IMG/VR virus record: IMGVR_UViG_3300042564_007410
Coordinates: 1-56,260 of that record
Length of the DNA stretch: 56,260 nt
Reading direction: 5' to 3' (one strand)
Origin: a virus
A model generated the notes under the pieces. That model was given only the letters and a program-made list of their open reading frames with translations. It was not told the DNA's origin and ran no database searches. Below are positions 1-9,899 of the stretch, piece after piece. Numbering within the stretch: the first letter of the stretch is position 1; each line of letters begins with the position of its first letter. The translations under genes and the position numbers were made by a program.

Positions 1-85
1 CCCTTCCACATAGAATCAATTGCATCGTATTGTAGATTTAAGTTTTTTCCAAACTTATCAAAAAAGTGTAAATTTTGAATATTCA
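1..85 (-). CDS. Partial hypothetical protein, probable virion component (N-terminus only)
   Basis: An ATG at 85 on the minus strand opens a frame that runs off the left edge of the window. About 28 residues are visible, beginning MNIQNLHFFDKFGKNLN and continuing to Met-Trp-Lys. The opening, with a Phe-Phe-Asp-Lys-x-Gly-x-Asn-Leu pattern, is what I would expect of a T4-like virion or baseplate-associated protein, but no domain can be named from so little. It lies downstream of gp55 on the same strand across a 43-nt gap. Confidence 0.55.
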
Positions 86-128
86 TTAGTGGTCTCTAGC
101 TTTATGTTATTTATTAAATTCTATAACT

Positions 129-527
129 TTATATGCTATATACTGAATTTTCTCCGCTTGAACTAATTGAAATAAATTCTAGGGTTTCATCTGCGTCTAA
201 ACCAGTCTTCTTATGGATCTTTTTCCACTCTTTAGCATAGCCATTTTTACAAATTTGGGTAAAATATGCAAATGCATTTGGAATAGCCATCTTGGTTTCA
301 TCAAAACTTTTCCAATATTTTAAACAATCTAGGATTGCTGATTGTATGCAGTCTTCTCTATCACGATAATCTTTAAAATAGAGTCGATCAACTGCTCTGT
401 TTGCAAGTGAGATAAAGCAATTTACAGTGTATTCTGATAATTCTCCTTTTTTCTTACACTCGATAATATCAGCTGTAAATTCCTTGTTGTTAATGTAGTG
501 GGTGTCCCCTTTCTTTTTTCTTGCCAT
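129..527 (-). CDS. 55: Late-transcription sigma factor, T4 gp55-like
   Basis: This 132-residue protein is a minimal sigma-family factor like T4 gp55, which directs host RNA polymerase to late promoters. The best evidence is the central region with a helix containing RED-C-IQSAILDCLKYW followed by NAFAYFTQICKNGYAKEWKK (about residues 58-105), which matches the sigma region 2-like core of gp55 homologues. The N-terminus is basic (MARKKKGDTHY). T4 gp55 is 185 residues, so this version is shorter. It sits 10 nt after the RuvC-like gene. Its presence fits the late-promoter motif seen before structural genes here. Identification is by motif recognition, not alignment. Confidence 0.8.
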   Translation of the reverse strand: MARKKKGDTHYINNKEFTADIIECKKKGELSEYTVNCFISLANRAVDRLYFKDYRDREDCIQSAILDCLKYWKSFDETKMAIPNAFAYFTQICKNGYAKEWKKIHKKTGLDADETLEFISISSSGENSVYSI

Positions 528-537
528 TCATAGTCAA

Positions 538-1197
538 TTATTTTAAAAGTTGGTAAATCTTAACGACTCCTAAAAAAGAGTCTACCATATCAATTATTGG
601 AGAAACTATTTTTTCTCCTTGAACTATCCATTTTTCTTGAGAAACCGCTTTATATAGATCAGAGTCCTTTACTGATTCTATAATTGGGTCCTCTATAAAT
701 TTATTGAAAATATCCATTTTATTAGCATTTCCTTTACACTCAATTGCATTTTTAAGTTCACTTGGACTAAATACAAATAATCTATCTGCATCTCCATGTA
801 ATACTTGAGTAAGTAAGGCGCTTTTAAGTATTCCAGTAGACTGTGAAATATCTACTAGTGAATTTCCTTTTGATCCAAAAGAGATTCCTTCAATAGCTAC
901 GATTACTTGATCGTCTCCTACCTCTTTTAAAATGTTAGTGATAATTCGATTAATTAGATCTTGATAATTAACTAGCTTAGTTCTCTCTGTAATATGATAC
1001 TCAGGATGAGTTTTTCTTACAGTACTAGTTTGATCTAATTGAATATTTGGATATTTTATGACAAGATGCTCTAGATTTTCTTTGTCGACTTTACGCAGCT
1101 TAGTATTTACTACTGAAAACCACTTAAATTCTTTAAAGTCTTTACAAATACATATGCCAGGATAAAGTATTGAAAAATCTATGCTTACTATTGTCAT
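538..1197 (-). CDS. RuvC-like Holliday junction resolvase
   Basis: This 219-residue protein has a RuvC/RNase H-fold layout. The first acidic residue is in strand 1 (VSIDFSILYPGICI, D7). The second acidic residue is in VAIEGISFGSKGNSLVDISQ (E near 103), where the Gly-Ser-rich stretch and following helix are typical of RuvC. A C-terminal acidic pair lies in IIDMVDSFLGVVKIY. It would cut branched recombination intermediates, the job of endonuclease VII (gp49) in T4. It is transcribed just ahead of gp55. The start at 1197 is the only sensible ATG near the conserved first strand. Confidence 0.75.
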   Translation of the reverse strand: MTIVSIDFSILYPGICICKDFKEFKWFSVVNTKLRKVDKENLEHLVIKYPNIQLDQTSTVRKTHPEYHITERTKLVNYQDLINRIITNILKEVGDDQVIVAIEGISFGSKGNSLVDISQSTGILKSALLTQVLHGDADRLFVFSPSELKNAIECKGNANKMDIFNKFIEDPIIESVKDSDLYKAVSQEKWIVQGEKIVSPIIDMVDSFLGVVKIYQLLK

Positions 1198-1464
1198 TCA
1201 TGTTGATAATTTTTAAAATCCTGATACTGTTATACACTAGTTTAACAGAAAAGTTCTTTTTAGAAAAAATTATTTATTTTTTTAAAACCTTTAAAACTCT
1301 CATTAGTAGAAGAGGGTCAGTGGGTGGGAGTACTTCTATAGTACTTCTATAGTAAATATTACTTCTATCTTACTTTTTATTATTACTACTTAGATACTTT
1401 AGTAGTACTCGCGCCTGCGGAGATGGGATTTTTAAAGTCCTAAAAAAAGAAGTATCATAATCCT
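1198..1464. other. Divergent intergenic region with short direct repeats
   Basis: This 267-nt gap separates minus-strand gp55/RuvC from the plus-strand UV endonuclease gene, so it should carry promoters for both directions. It holds a T-rich tract near 1250-1290 and the word AGTACTTCTAT twice in tandem (1329-1339 and 1340-1350), with variants at 1358-1368 and 1369-1380. An ACTTTTT word lies at 1372-1378. A small GC-rich patch (cgcgcctgcgg) lies near 1410-1420. A 60-codon plus-strand frame across 1170-1352 has no support as a gene. Confidence 0.5.
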
Positions 1465-2397
1465 ATGAGACTAGGATATTGTTGTATAAATTTAAGCCTA
1501 AAGGAGCAGGGCGTCACTACTAATAGAGGCATGGTTCGCAAAACATTTGATGAAAAAGGATTGGCCCACGTAAGTAAGCTAGTCATTGAAAATCTAACAG
1601 ATCTTTTAACTATTATGAGTTGGAATGCTCTAAATGGAGTCCATGTCTATCGAATGTCAAGTGATCTCTTTCCATGGATGAGTGAATATCAATTTGAAGA
1701 CCTGCCTAATTTTGAAACCATTTCTGATCTTGCAAAAAAAGTAGGCAAATTTTCACATATTTACGATCAACGTCTCTCTTTTCACCCTGGACAATTTGAT
1801 GTACTTGCCTCCCCCAATCCAGAAGTAGTCCGCAAAACTATTTATGACTTGGACCAGCATGCTCGTATTATGGATCTAATGGAGCTTCCTCAAAATCACT
1901 ATTCGGCTATTAATATTCATATTGGTGGTTCCTATGGAGACAAGCAATCTGCACTAGAGAGATTTTGTACTAATTTCAAGCAATTAGCCCCCTCAACAAG
2001 AGCTCGACTAGTAGTTGAAAATGATGACAAAGCAAGCCAATTTGGAGTACTTGATCTTTTTGAGGGAGTCTACAATAAAGTATGCTGCCCTATTACATTT
2101 GACCATTTTCATCATCGTTTTTGTACAAATGGAATTACCTCTACTCAAGCTGCTCAATTAGCTGCTTCTACTTGGGGAGAAATTATACCTTTACAACACT
2201 TTTCTAGCTCTAAAGCTCTATATGAAGATTCATCAGTAATTAATCGTTCCCATGCAGACTATGTTTACGATACTATTCCAAATTATGGATTTGAGGCAGA
2301 TGTTGAAATAGAAGCTAAAGCCAAAGACTTAGCCCTACTTAGATATAGATTAGGTGAAGGTATTTTTACCCAAGAGTTAAAATTTGAATTTGAATAA
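1465..2397 (+). CDS. uvdE: UV damage endonuclease (UvdE/UVDE family)
   Basis: UVDE enzymes nick DNA 5' of pyrimidine dimers and other lesions, starting an excision pathway independent of UvrABC. The protein (310 residues, normal for the family) shows the TIM-barrel signatures in order: MRLGYCCIN at the N-terminus, LSFHPGQFDVLASP (about 112-125), NIHIGGSYGDK (about 150-160), VVENDD (about 183-188), ITFDHFHHRF (about 211-220) and QHFSSSK. These supply the His, Glu and Asp metal ligands. T4 uses denV for dimer repair, so this is a replacement of that function. It heads a run of small accessory genes. Confidence 0.93.
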   Translation: MRLGYCCINLSLKEQGVTTNRGMVRKTFDEKGLAHVSKLVIENLTDLLTIMSWNALNGVHVYRMSSDLFPWMSEYQFEDLPNFETISDLAKKVGKFSHIYDQRLSFHPGQFDVLASPNPEVVRKTIYDLDQHARIMDLMELPQNHYSAINIHIGGSYGDKQSALERFCTNFKQLAPSTRARLVVENDDKASQFGVLDLFEGVYNKVCCPITFDHFHHRFCTNGITSTQAAQLAASTWGEIIPLQHFSSSKALYEDSSVINRSHADYVYDTIPNYGFEADVEIEAKAKDLALLRYRLGEGIFTQELKFEFE

Positions 2398-2398
2398 T

Positions 2399-2899
2399 AT
2401 GAAAGCAAAACTAGTTAAAAGAAGTAATGGTAGATTTGATTTATATGAAATTAAAGACGTAGATCAATTAAATACAATTGCATCATCATTTGATAATCCA
2501 ATGGGAAAGCTATCACTTAAAAACTGCCAAGAAATTGAACGTGGTTATGATTTGGATGAGTTGGTTAAAGTATTTCATGAACAACATAAATTTGCTTCAT
2601 CACATATTGCGGATATAACAAGTTTTAAATTGGGTTTCCAAAAAGCACTTGAGTTGATGGGTGATAAAAAGTTTAGTGAAGAAGATATTGATGAAGCATT
2701 TGACGTTGGTCATGAAATGCTAGATTCACCAAAAAATTATAACGATGTTTTAAATTCTTTTAAAGAATCATTACAACAAACTGAATGGGATGTTGAGATT
2801 GAAATGGAATATCAAAGTTTTGAAGAAGATGGTAAACTAAGAGAAGCATATTTACCGAAACTTAATGCAGATAGTTGCTTAATACTAAGAAAATTATGA
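2399..2899 (+). CDS. Hypothetical protein
   Basis: Function not recognised. The start is ATG 2399, one base after the uvdE stop; the upstream TTG in the same frame lies inside uvdE and is unlikely. The protein has 166 residues. Its middle (SHIADITSFKLGFQKALELMG, then EEDIDEAFDVGHEML) is predicted helical and acidic, and its end resembles small accessory proteins common in phages and plasmids of Bacteroidota. The stop overlaps the next start as ATGA. Confidence 0.75.
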   Translation: MKAKLVKRSNGRFDLYEIKDVDQLNTIASSFDNPMGKLSLKNCQEIERGYDLDELVKVFHEQHKFASSHIADITSFKLGFQKALELMGDKKFSEEDIDEAFDVGHEMLDSPKNYNDVLNSFKESLQQTEWDVEIEMEYQSFEEDGKLREAYLPKLNADSCLILRKL

Positions 2900-3360
2900 G
2901 AAGTGATATAGTATATGATGAATGGATTCCATATGTTGACTATGAGAAAGCTGAATGTGATGTTAAATTAAAAGATGGTACTATCGTCTATCACTGTTGG
3001 CCAAATGCTGGTAAGTTTAATCCACTATGTTCTTCAACAATAGATTTTATTGAAGAAAAAGTTGTAGTAGAAATCCGTTACAGAAGATATTATCCTGATA
3101 ATTTATGTAAAAGTAATTGCAATGGAGATAATCCAAAAGGTGACAGAGACCTAAGACTAGTAGATTTAATAGAACCTAATAGAGAACTTGATTTAGATGA
3201 ACTCACAGATTGGAATAGTTATAGTGATACTACTTGGAGTAATATTCCTATGTATAACCCACCATTTGTTAGAGAAGAGCCCAAGACCCAAAGAAATGAA
3301 CTATGTCCCTGTACTTCAGGTAAAAAATATAAAAAATGTTGTATTAATAAAAAATTATGA
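2896..3360 (+). CDS. SEC-C motif protein
   Basis: This 154-residue protein ends with a clear SEC-C zinc-binding motif, ELCPCTSGKKYKKCC (about residues 136-150), with spacing C-x-C-x(8)-C-C as in the SecA tail. The N-terminal 120 residues are a beta-rich, acidic domain that I do not recognise, with a cysteine cluster (LCKSNCNGD). SEC-C motifs bind zinc and often mediate contacts with proteins or ribosomes. The ATG at 2896 overlaps the previous stop, supporting this start. The downstream gene starts inside the stop codon (ATGA), so the three genes are probably cotranscribed. Confidence 0.75.
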   Translation: MRSDIVYDEWIPYVDYEKAECDVKLKDGTIVYHCWPNAGKFNPLCSSTIDFIEEKVVVEIRYRRYYPDNLCKSNCNGDNPKGDRDLRLVDLIEPNRELDLDELTDWNSYSDTTWSNIPMYNPPFVREEPKTQRNELCPCTSGKKYKKCCINKKL

Positions 3361-3605
3361 AAACAGTTGTTTGCATAAATGATAAAAATTTACCTGAAGG
3401 TGCTTGCGTAGTTGAGGGTAAAGAATATCAAGTAGAGACAGAATACCTTAATTCATTTGATCAAAGAGTCTATATTATTTCAGGTATTGTAAATAAAGGC
3501 ACTACTAAAATGGGTATGCGATGGATCGGATATGATGCACTTAGATTTAAAGAAACCAATAGTTCAAGTGTAAGTAAAAAAGAATACGCATTTGCACTAA
3601 ATTAA
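3357..3605 (+). CDS. Hypothetical small protein
   Basis: An 82-residue protein that I do not recognise. Its pattern (KTVVCINDKNLPEGACVVEGKEY, then YIISGIVNKGT, then GMRWIGYDALRF) reads as a small beta-barrel like many phage accessory proteins. Start by ATGA overlap with the SEC-C gene; the next ATG lies 1 nt after this stop, consistent with a tight operon. Confidence 0.65.
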   Translation: MKTVVCINDKNLPEGACVVEGKEYQVETEYLNSFDQRVYIISGIVNKGTTKMGMRWIGYDALRFKETNSSSVSKKEYAFALN

Positions 3606-3606
3606 T

Positions 3607-4116
3607 ATGGGAACAAACTATTATAGAATACCAACTGAAGCTGAAATGCTTGAGAAAAAAAGGAAACTTCAAGAGAGGATAGAGAACTTAGATGTGTCTC
3701 TTGGAACAATTGAGAGAGGTTTTAGTACACTAGAAAATGGTGAATCTAATTGGGATTACCACTCACCTTGGAGCGAATTTATTGAGGGAACTTCGATTCA
3801 TCTTGGAAAACGCAGCGGCGGATGGAAGTTTTGCTGGAATTTCCATGAGAATAAGTATTACACCAACAAGGAAGAACTTTTAGCTTTTATTCGTAGTGGT
3901 CGAATCGTCAATGAATACGGAGAAGAGCAAGAAGTTGAAGAGTTTATTGAAATGGCCCTTACTTGGGGAGAGCCTGATGGCTTCATATATGACCAAGCTT
4001 ATCTTGATTACATGAAAAAAGAGGGCTATCATCGAGATTATAGTTTAGACCCGTCTAAATATTTTGATCGTATTGTAGATGGACTTAGAGTATCAACATC
4101 AACTGAATTTAGTTAA
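3607..4116 (+). CDS. Conserved phage hypothetical protein (MGTNYY family)
   Basis: This 169-residue protein belongs to a widespread group of phage proteins of unknown function that start MGTNYY and carry an HLGK-(S/R)-x-GW-KFCWNFH block, here at about residues 65-80. A predicted coiled segment (EMLEKKRKLQERIENLDVSL) follows the N-terminus. No catalytic motif is evident. It is in the middle of the accessory operon and its stop is followed by the next ATG with one intervening base. Confidence 0.75.
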   Translation: MGTNYYRIPTEAEMLEKKRKLQERIENLDVSLGTIERGFSTLENGESNWDYHSPWSEFIEGTSIHLGKRSGGWKFCWNFHENKYYTNKEELLAFIRSGRIVNEYGEEQEVEEFIEMALTWGEPDGFIYDQAYLDYMKKEGYHRDYSLDPSKYFDRIVDGLRVSTSTEFS

Positions 4117-4117
4117 A

Positions 4118-4468
4118 ATGAAACATATTAGTTTTTTAGCATATCGATTATCAACTGTCACTGATGACCAATTAACAATTGGTTTATTATACTCAGATGA
4201 TAACAATGAAATTACTTCACTTATTTCAGATGAGAGACTAAAAATTCTTAAAAAACTAGTTGCTCCTCATATGTATAAACATTTTTGCCTTTACATAAAA
4301 GCACTACGTAATAATAATATTAAATTAGCTGATCTTGAATACTTAAGCGTTTATCAAAACGGTTTTATTAAGATAGCTAAACCTGGACCATTTGGTGGTG
4401 ATCTTACTCAAGCCCAACAAGTATTTGAAAAATTTGTAAATAAAAACTATAAAGAAAATGGAAATTAA
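4118..4468 (+). CDS. Hypothetical protein
   Basis: Not recognised. I chose ATG 4118, directly after the preceding stop, over ATG 4079, which lies inside the preceding gene. The 116-residue product begins MKHISFLAYRLSTVTDDQ and is mixed alpha/beta with no cysteine or catalytic cluster. It overlaps the next gene by 11 nt. Confidence 0.7.
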   Translation: MKHISFLAYRLSTVTDDQLTIGLLYSDDNNEITSLISDERLKILKKLVAPHMYKHFCLYIKALRNNNIKLADLEYLSVYQNGFIKIAKPGPFGGDLTQAQQVFEKFVNKNYKENGN

Positions 4469-5072
4469 ATTTGCTGACTCATTTTTTGACTCAATCAAAA
4501 AGATGAATAACCATCAACGCTGGTATTGGAAAACATGGGACTTTTTCCGATATGACTTACCAAAGGGAATCAAAAATATCTTCTTCTTTTGGAGAGTAAT
4601 TTGGAGATATCGTTCATGGGATTCAAGTTTTCAAATGACAATATTAGCTCGATCTCTTGAACCACTGGCTCATACTCTAGAATATCATGGTAACGAAGTA
4701 GATGGCCCAAGATTAAAAAAAGTAGCTAAAATTAAAAGAGCTATTGAGATTCTAAACCGACAAGTCAATGATGACTATATTAATCTTGCTGAAGAGCGAT
4801 TAGGATCTACTGTAAATACCTCATATGGAATTTTCGGTGATAATCCTGAGGAGAACGAACCACTTGAAATAAAAGAGATGAATCGTAAAATATTTGCTCT
4901 ATCTGATGAACTTGAAGAGCAAGAGTGGGAAGAATTATTTACTATACTCAAAGGCCAAAACCATAATGCCTATGTAATGCTTTGCGATAAAGCAAAAGAA
5001 GAAGGTGACATTAATCGAGATATTTGGGATCAATGGTTTGATGGCACAGGTATGAGAGGCTGGTGGGATTAA
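4458..5072 (+). CDS. Conserved phage hypothetical protein
   Basis: A 204-residue protein rich in aromatic residues at the N-terminus (HQRWYWKTWDFFRYDLPKGIKN, residues 19-40) with a hydrophobic stretch NIFFFWRVIW (about 40-49). A helical region carrying ILNRQVNDDYINLAEERLG follows, then an acidic C-terminal half ending in Trp-Trp-Asp. It resembles phage proteins of unknown function. The Trp-rich segment could be membrane-associated, but no clean transmembrane helix is present. Confidence 0.7.
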   Translation: MEIKFADSFFDSIKKMNNHQRWYWKTWDFFRYDLPKGIKNIFFFWRVIWRYRSWDSSFQMTILARSLEPLAHTLEYHGNEVDGPRLKKVAKIKRAIEILNRQVNDDYINLAEERLGSTVNTSYGIFGDNPEENEPLEIKEMNRKIFALSDELEEQEWEELFTILKGQNHNAYVMLCDKAKEEGDINRDIWDQWFDGTGMRGWWD

Positions 5073-5083
5073 AAAATAAAAAT

Positions 5084-5323
5084 ATGAAAAATTTAAAATT
5101 AGTATTAGTAGTAATTGGAATTTTAACTATTTGGTTTATAATTGTATTTCTTATTCGTAGAGAATCAAAAGTTTGTGATACTCTAGTCTATGTTAAAGGA
5201 GAATTACCAATTGAAGCAACCATTGTTCACAGTTATAGTAATGGCTTTACTTCTATCAAGTTATGCAACGGCGGCTATGTCATTTATCATAGTAACCAAA
5301 TACTTAAAGTTATTGAAAAGTAA
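5084..5323 (+). CDS. Small single-pass membrane protein
   Basis: The 79-residue product from ATG 5084 has one clear transmembrane helix right at the N-terminus (LVLVVIGILTIWFIIVFLI, about residues 7-25) followed by Arg-Arg-Glu. The soluble tail of about 50 residues (ATIVHSYSNGFTSIKLCNGG) looks like a small beta domain. By the positive-inside rule the tail is probably cytoplasmic, but this is uncertain. A GTG at 5063 in the same frame would lie in the previous gene and is less likely. Confidence 0.65.
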   Translation: MKNLKLVLVVIGILTIWFIIVFLIRRESKVCDTLVYVKGELPIEATIVHSYSNGFTSIKLCNGGYVIYHSNQILKVIEK

Positions 5324-5364
5324 AACCTTCTACTTATTAAGTAGTTAATATTAAAAACATTAAA

Positions 5365-6099
5365 ATGTATACACCAGTAGAATTAGCAAAAGTCGTATTC
5401 TTTGATTTGGAAACAGCATCAGAATACAAATCGCTTGATCAGCTTGCGATTGAAAAACCAAAAATGGCAGAATTATGGGCAAACCGTTGTGAATATCTTC
5501 GTTCCAGATTTGAAGAGAATCGTGATTTAACCGATGAACAATTATATGAAACAAAAGCAGCACTATCTCCTGAATTTGCTCGAATTGTTTGTGCAACATT
5601 TGGAAGATTATCTTTTATTGGAGATGACCCAAGTGTGATCCTAAAAAGTTACTGTTCGGAACACGAAGATGAAGTCCTAGATGGAATTCAAAAAGTATTT
5701 GACAAATTTGCAGCTTTAAAATTCTCTGGACACAATATCAAAAGATTCGATATTCCAATGATGTGTAAACGTCTCCTAATCCACGGAAGAACATTACCAA
5801 AAGGTTTGCAAGTAGCTAATCTAAAACCTTGGGAAATGCCATTTATTGATACTTCAGAATTATGGAGCTTTGGTGCATGGCAAGAAGGATTTGTTTCTCT
5901 TGAATTATTAGTTACTTCACTTGGTCTTGAAACTCCAAAGGGTGATATTAAAGGTGAAGAGGTAAGCCGAGTATTTTGGCAAGAAGGGGACACTCAAAGA
6001 ATTTCTGAATATTGCCAACGTGATGTTTTTGCTGGAATTCAAACTCTTTTAAAACTTTCAGGACTTACTGTAGTAGAAGAGTTTGAGACACAACCTTAA
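5365..6099 (+). CDS. DnaQ-like 3'-5' exonuclease
   Basis: This 244-residue protein has the three exonuclease motifs of the DEDDy subgroup. ExoI is FFDLETASEY (about 12-21). ExoII is FSGHNIKRFDIPMM (about 120-133). ExoIII is YCQRDVFAG (about 217-225), with Tyr four residues before Asp. This arrangement is close to the predicted family-B-polymerase-like 3'-5' exonucleases found in many bacteria and phages. Likely roles are nucleotide recycling or DNA repair. It is followed at 2 nt by a RecB-like nuclease gene and then GroEL. Confidence 0.8.
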   Translation: MYTPVELAKVVFFDLETASEYKSLDQLAIEKPKMAELWANRCEYLRSRFEENRDLTDEQLYETKAALSPEFARIVCATFGRLSFIGDDPSVILKSYCSEHEDEVLDGIQKVFDKFAALKFSGHNIKRFDIPMMCKRLLIHGRTLPKGLQVANLKPWEMPFIDTSELWSFGAWQEGFVSLELLVTSLGLETPKGDIKGEEVSRVFWQEGDTQRISEYCQRDVFAGIQTLLKLSGLTVVEEFETQP

Positions 6100-6101
6100 T
6101 A

Positions 6102-8494
<2,393 letters not shown>

Positions 8495-8515
8495 GACCAA
8501 CCAATATTAAAAAGT

Positions 8516-8547
8516 AAAAGAGATAGGAAACTATCTCTTTTTTTTAT
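8516..8547 (+). terminator. Rho-independent terminator after groEL
   Basis: Inverted repeat AAAAGAGATAG (8516-8526), loop gaaa, then CTATCTCTTTT running into a T tract to about 8547. It ends the groEL transcript before the next promoter. Confidence 0.9.
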
Positions 8548-8557
8548 TTTACAAGAA

Positions 8558-8586
8558 ACTTTATACTAATTTAGTTGTATAAATTA
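8558..8586 (+). promoter_or_regulatory. Middle-like promoter for the S1-domain gene
   Basis: ACTTTAT (8558-8564), a 13-nt spacer, then TATAAATTA (8578-8586), 23 nt upstream of the ATG at 8601. The same architecture occurs before 14345, 14729, 25334, 34737, 39496 and 41599. Confidence 0.6.
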
Positions 8587-8600
8587 TAAATTAATTCGGA

Positions 8601-9758
8601 ATGACAACAATTGACCAATTCAAAAACGTAGGTAAATATAATACAAGTATTAAACTTACACCAGAGGACACTAAAGCAAAAGTAAAGATCTTTTGTCATG
8701 AGCCTTATGCGCAAGAGTTATATGATGCTATGGCAAAATATGAAAATAGCTCAAGTGTAACAACTAAAGATTTAAAAGAAAACGAAGTCTATAGAGTTAG
8801 AGCAAACACTATTTCATTTGATGATAAAATGATCTATGCTGAAGAGGTAGGCTCGCATACACCAATTATTGTTCCATTTAGAGAATACTCAAAGGATCTT
8901 AATTCACTATCTAGTGGAGAAAATAGAGATTTCCTTGTAATGGTTTACAAATCAACAAAGCACGGTGAAAATTTTGGATCCGAAAAGAAAGCACTATCTG
9001 TTTCATATAAACAAGAATTATTTAATAATCTTAATGAGAACACATGGTTTGATGTAACTATCACTAAATTAATTAAAGGTGGATACTTAGCTCTTTACAA
9101 GAAAGAAATTGAGTGTTTTATTCCAGGATCCCATGCAGCTGCAAACGTTGTGCATAACTTTAATGATATGCTTAATAAAACTCTTACTGTGATGGTAGAC
9201 AACTATGATCAATCAAATGACCTGTTCATCCTATCATACAAAAAATATGTTGCTGAATCAATGTCAACTATGATTGGCAATTTATCATTTAATAAAGAGT
9301 ACACTGGTGTTCTTACAAATAAACCATATGACTTTGGAGCATTTGTTGAAATCGACGGTTACTTTACTGGACTAGTTCATCAAACTGAATTTAAAGATTA
9401 TGATGCTATTAGAAAAACATTAAAAACTGGCGATACTCTAAAAGTATACGTTAAGGATATTACTTCAAAGGGTAATCAATTTAGAATTGTACTTACTCTT
9501 AATCCTGAGAGCGTAAATTCTGAAAAACTTGCATGGCAACTACTTAAAGAGAAAACTGAAGGTAAAAGCTTTACCTATGATATTGATGCTAAGAAAAATT
9601 CAATTTCAATTAATATTGATGGTGAAAGCTATGAAGTATCTTTAAAGAGAAAAGAATTAGAAAAAAATCTAAGCGCTTTTCCGTATGTTAAAGTTTCTAA
9701 AGTAGATATCCTAAACAAGAGTCTAAAATTTGAATTTGTGGAAGATCTTGAAAATTAA
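8601..9758 (+). CDS. S1 RNA-binding domain protein (ribosomal protein S1-like)
   Basis: This 385-residue protein has at least one canonical S1 domain and one degenerate copy. The canonical one is at about residues 230-302: KEYTGVLTNKPYDFGAFVEI, then GLVHQTEF, GDTLKVYVKDI and FRIVLTL. The degenerate one is at about 145-215: FDVTITKLIKGGYLALYKKE, CFIPGSHA, and SNDLFILSYKKY. It should bind single-stranded RNA. It has its own promoter and sits alone between a terminator and the ribonucleotide reductase genes. Because this phage, like Bacteroidota, seems to use AT-rich leaders rather than Shine-Dalgarno sites, a role in steering ribosomes to phage mRNA is plausible, but that is inference. It could instead be an RNA decay factor. 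Confidence 0.8.
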   Translation: MTTIDQFKNVGKYNTSIKLTPEDTKAKVKIFCHEPYAQELYDAMAKYENSSSVTTKDLKENEVYRVRANTISFDDKMIYAEEVGSHTPIIVPFREYSKDLNSLSSGENRDFLVMVYKSTKHGENFGSEKKALSVSYKQELFNNLNENTWFDVTITKLIKGGYLALYKKEIECFIPGSHAAANVVHNFNDMLNKTLTVMVDNYDQSNDLFILSYKKYVAESMSTMIGNLSFNKEYTGVLTNKPYDFGAFVEIDGYFTGLVHQTEFKDYDAIRKTLKTGDTLKVYVKDITSKGNQFRIVLTLNPESVNSEKLAWQLLKEKTEGKSFTYDIDAKKNSISINIDGESYEVSLKRKELEKNLSAFPYVKVSKVDILNKSLKFEFVEDLEN

Positions 9759-9899
9759 TTTCATAAAGACCACTCACACAAATAAAAATCAGATAAATAA
9801 TCAAGAACTAGTTCAGTTCAATCTAGATTTAACAAGTAAATTAAAAAATTAACAATTAGCGATGCTAGTAGTATAGCATCGTTGTCTAAAAAAATAAGT
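9759..9899 (+). promoter_or_regulatory. nrdB leader with stem-loop
   Basis: This 141-nt stretch has no gene. It carries a late-promoter-like word, AGATAAATAATCA (9791-9803), and a perfect 8-bp stem-loop at 9860-9881: CGATGCTA, loop GTAGTA, TAGCATCG. The loop region is followed by the AT-rich leader and ATG 9900. No T tract follows the stem, so it is not a classical terminator. It could protect the mRNA end or control nrdB translation. Confidence 0.5.

Noticed and set aside
1170-1352. 60-codon plus-strand frame over the gp55/RuvC intergenic region
   Set aside because: It starts inside the RuvC-like gene, is hydrophobic because of T-rich DNA, and ends in repeats. No start context supports it.
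5340-5356. Short palindrome CTACTTATTAAGTAG region as a terminator
   Set aside because: The palindrome has no loop and no T run; it is probably just AT-rich spacer upstream of the exonuclease gene.
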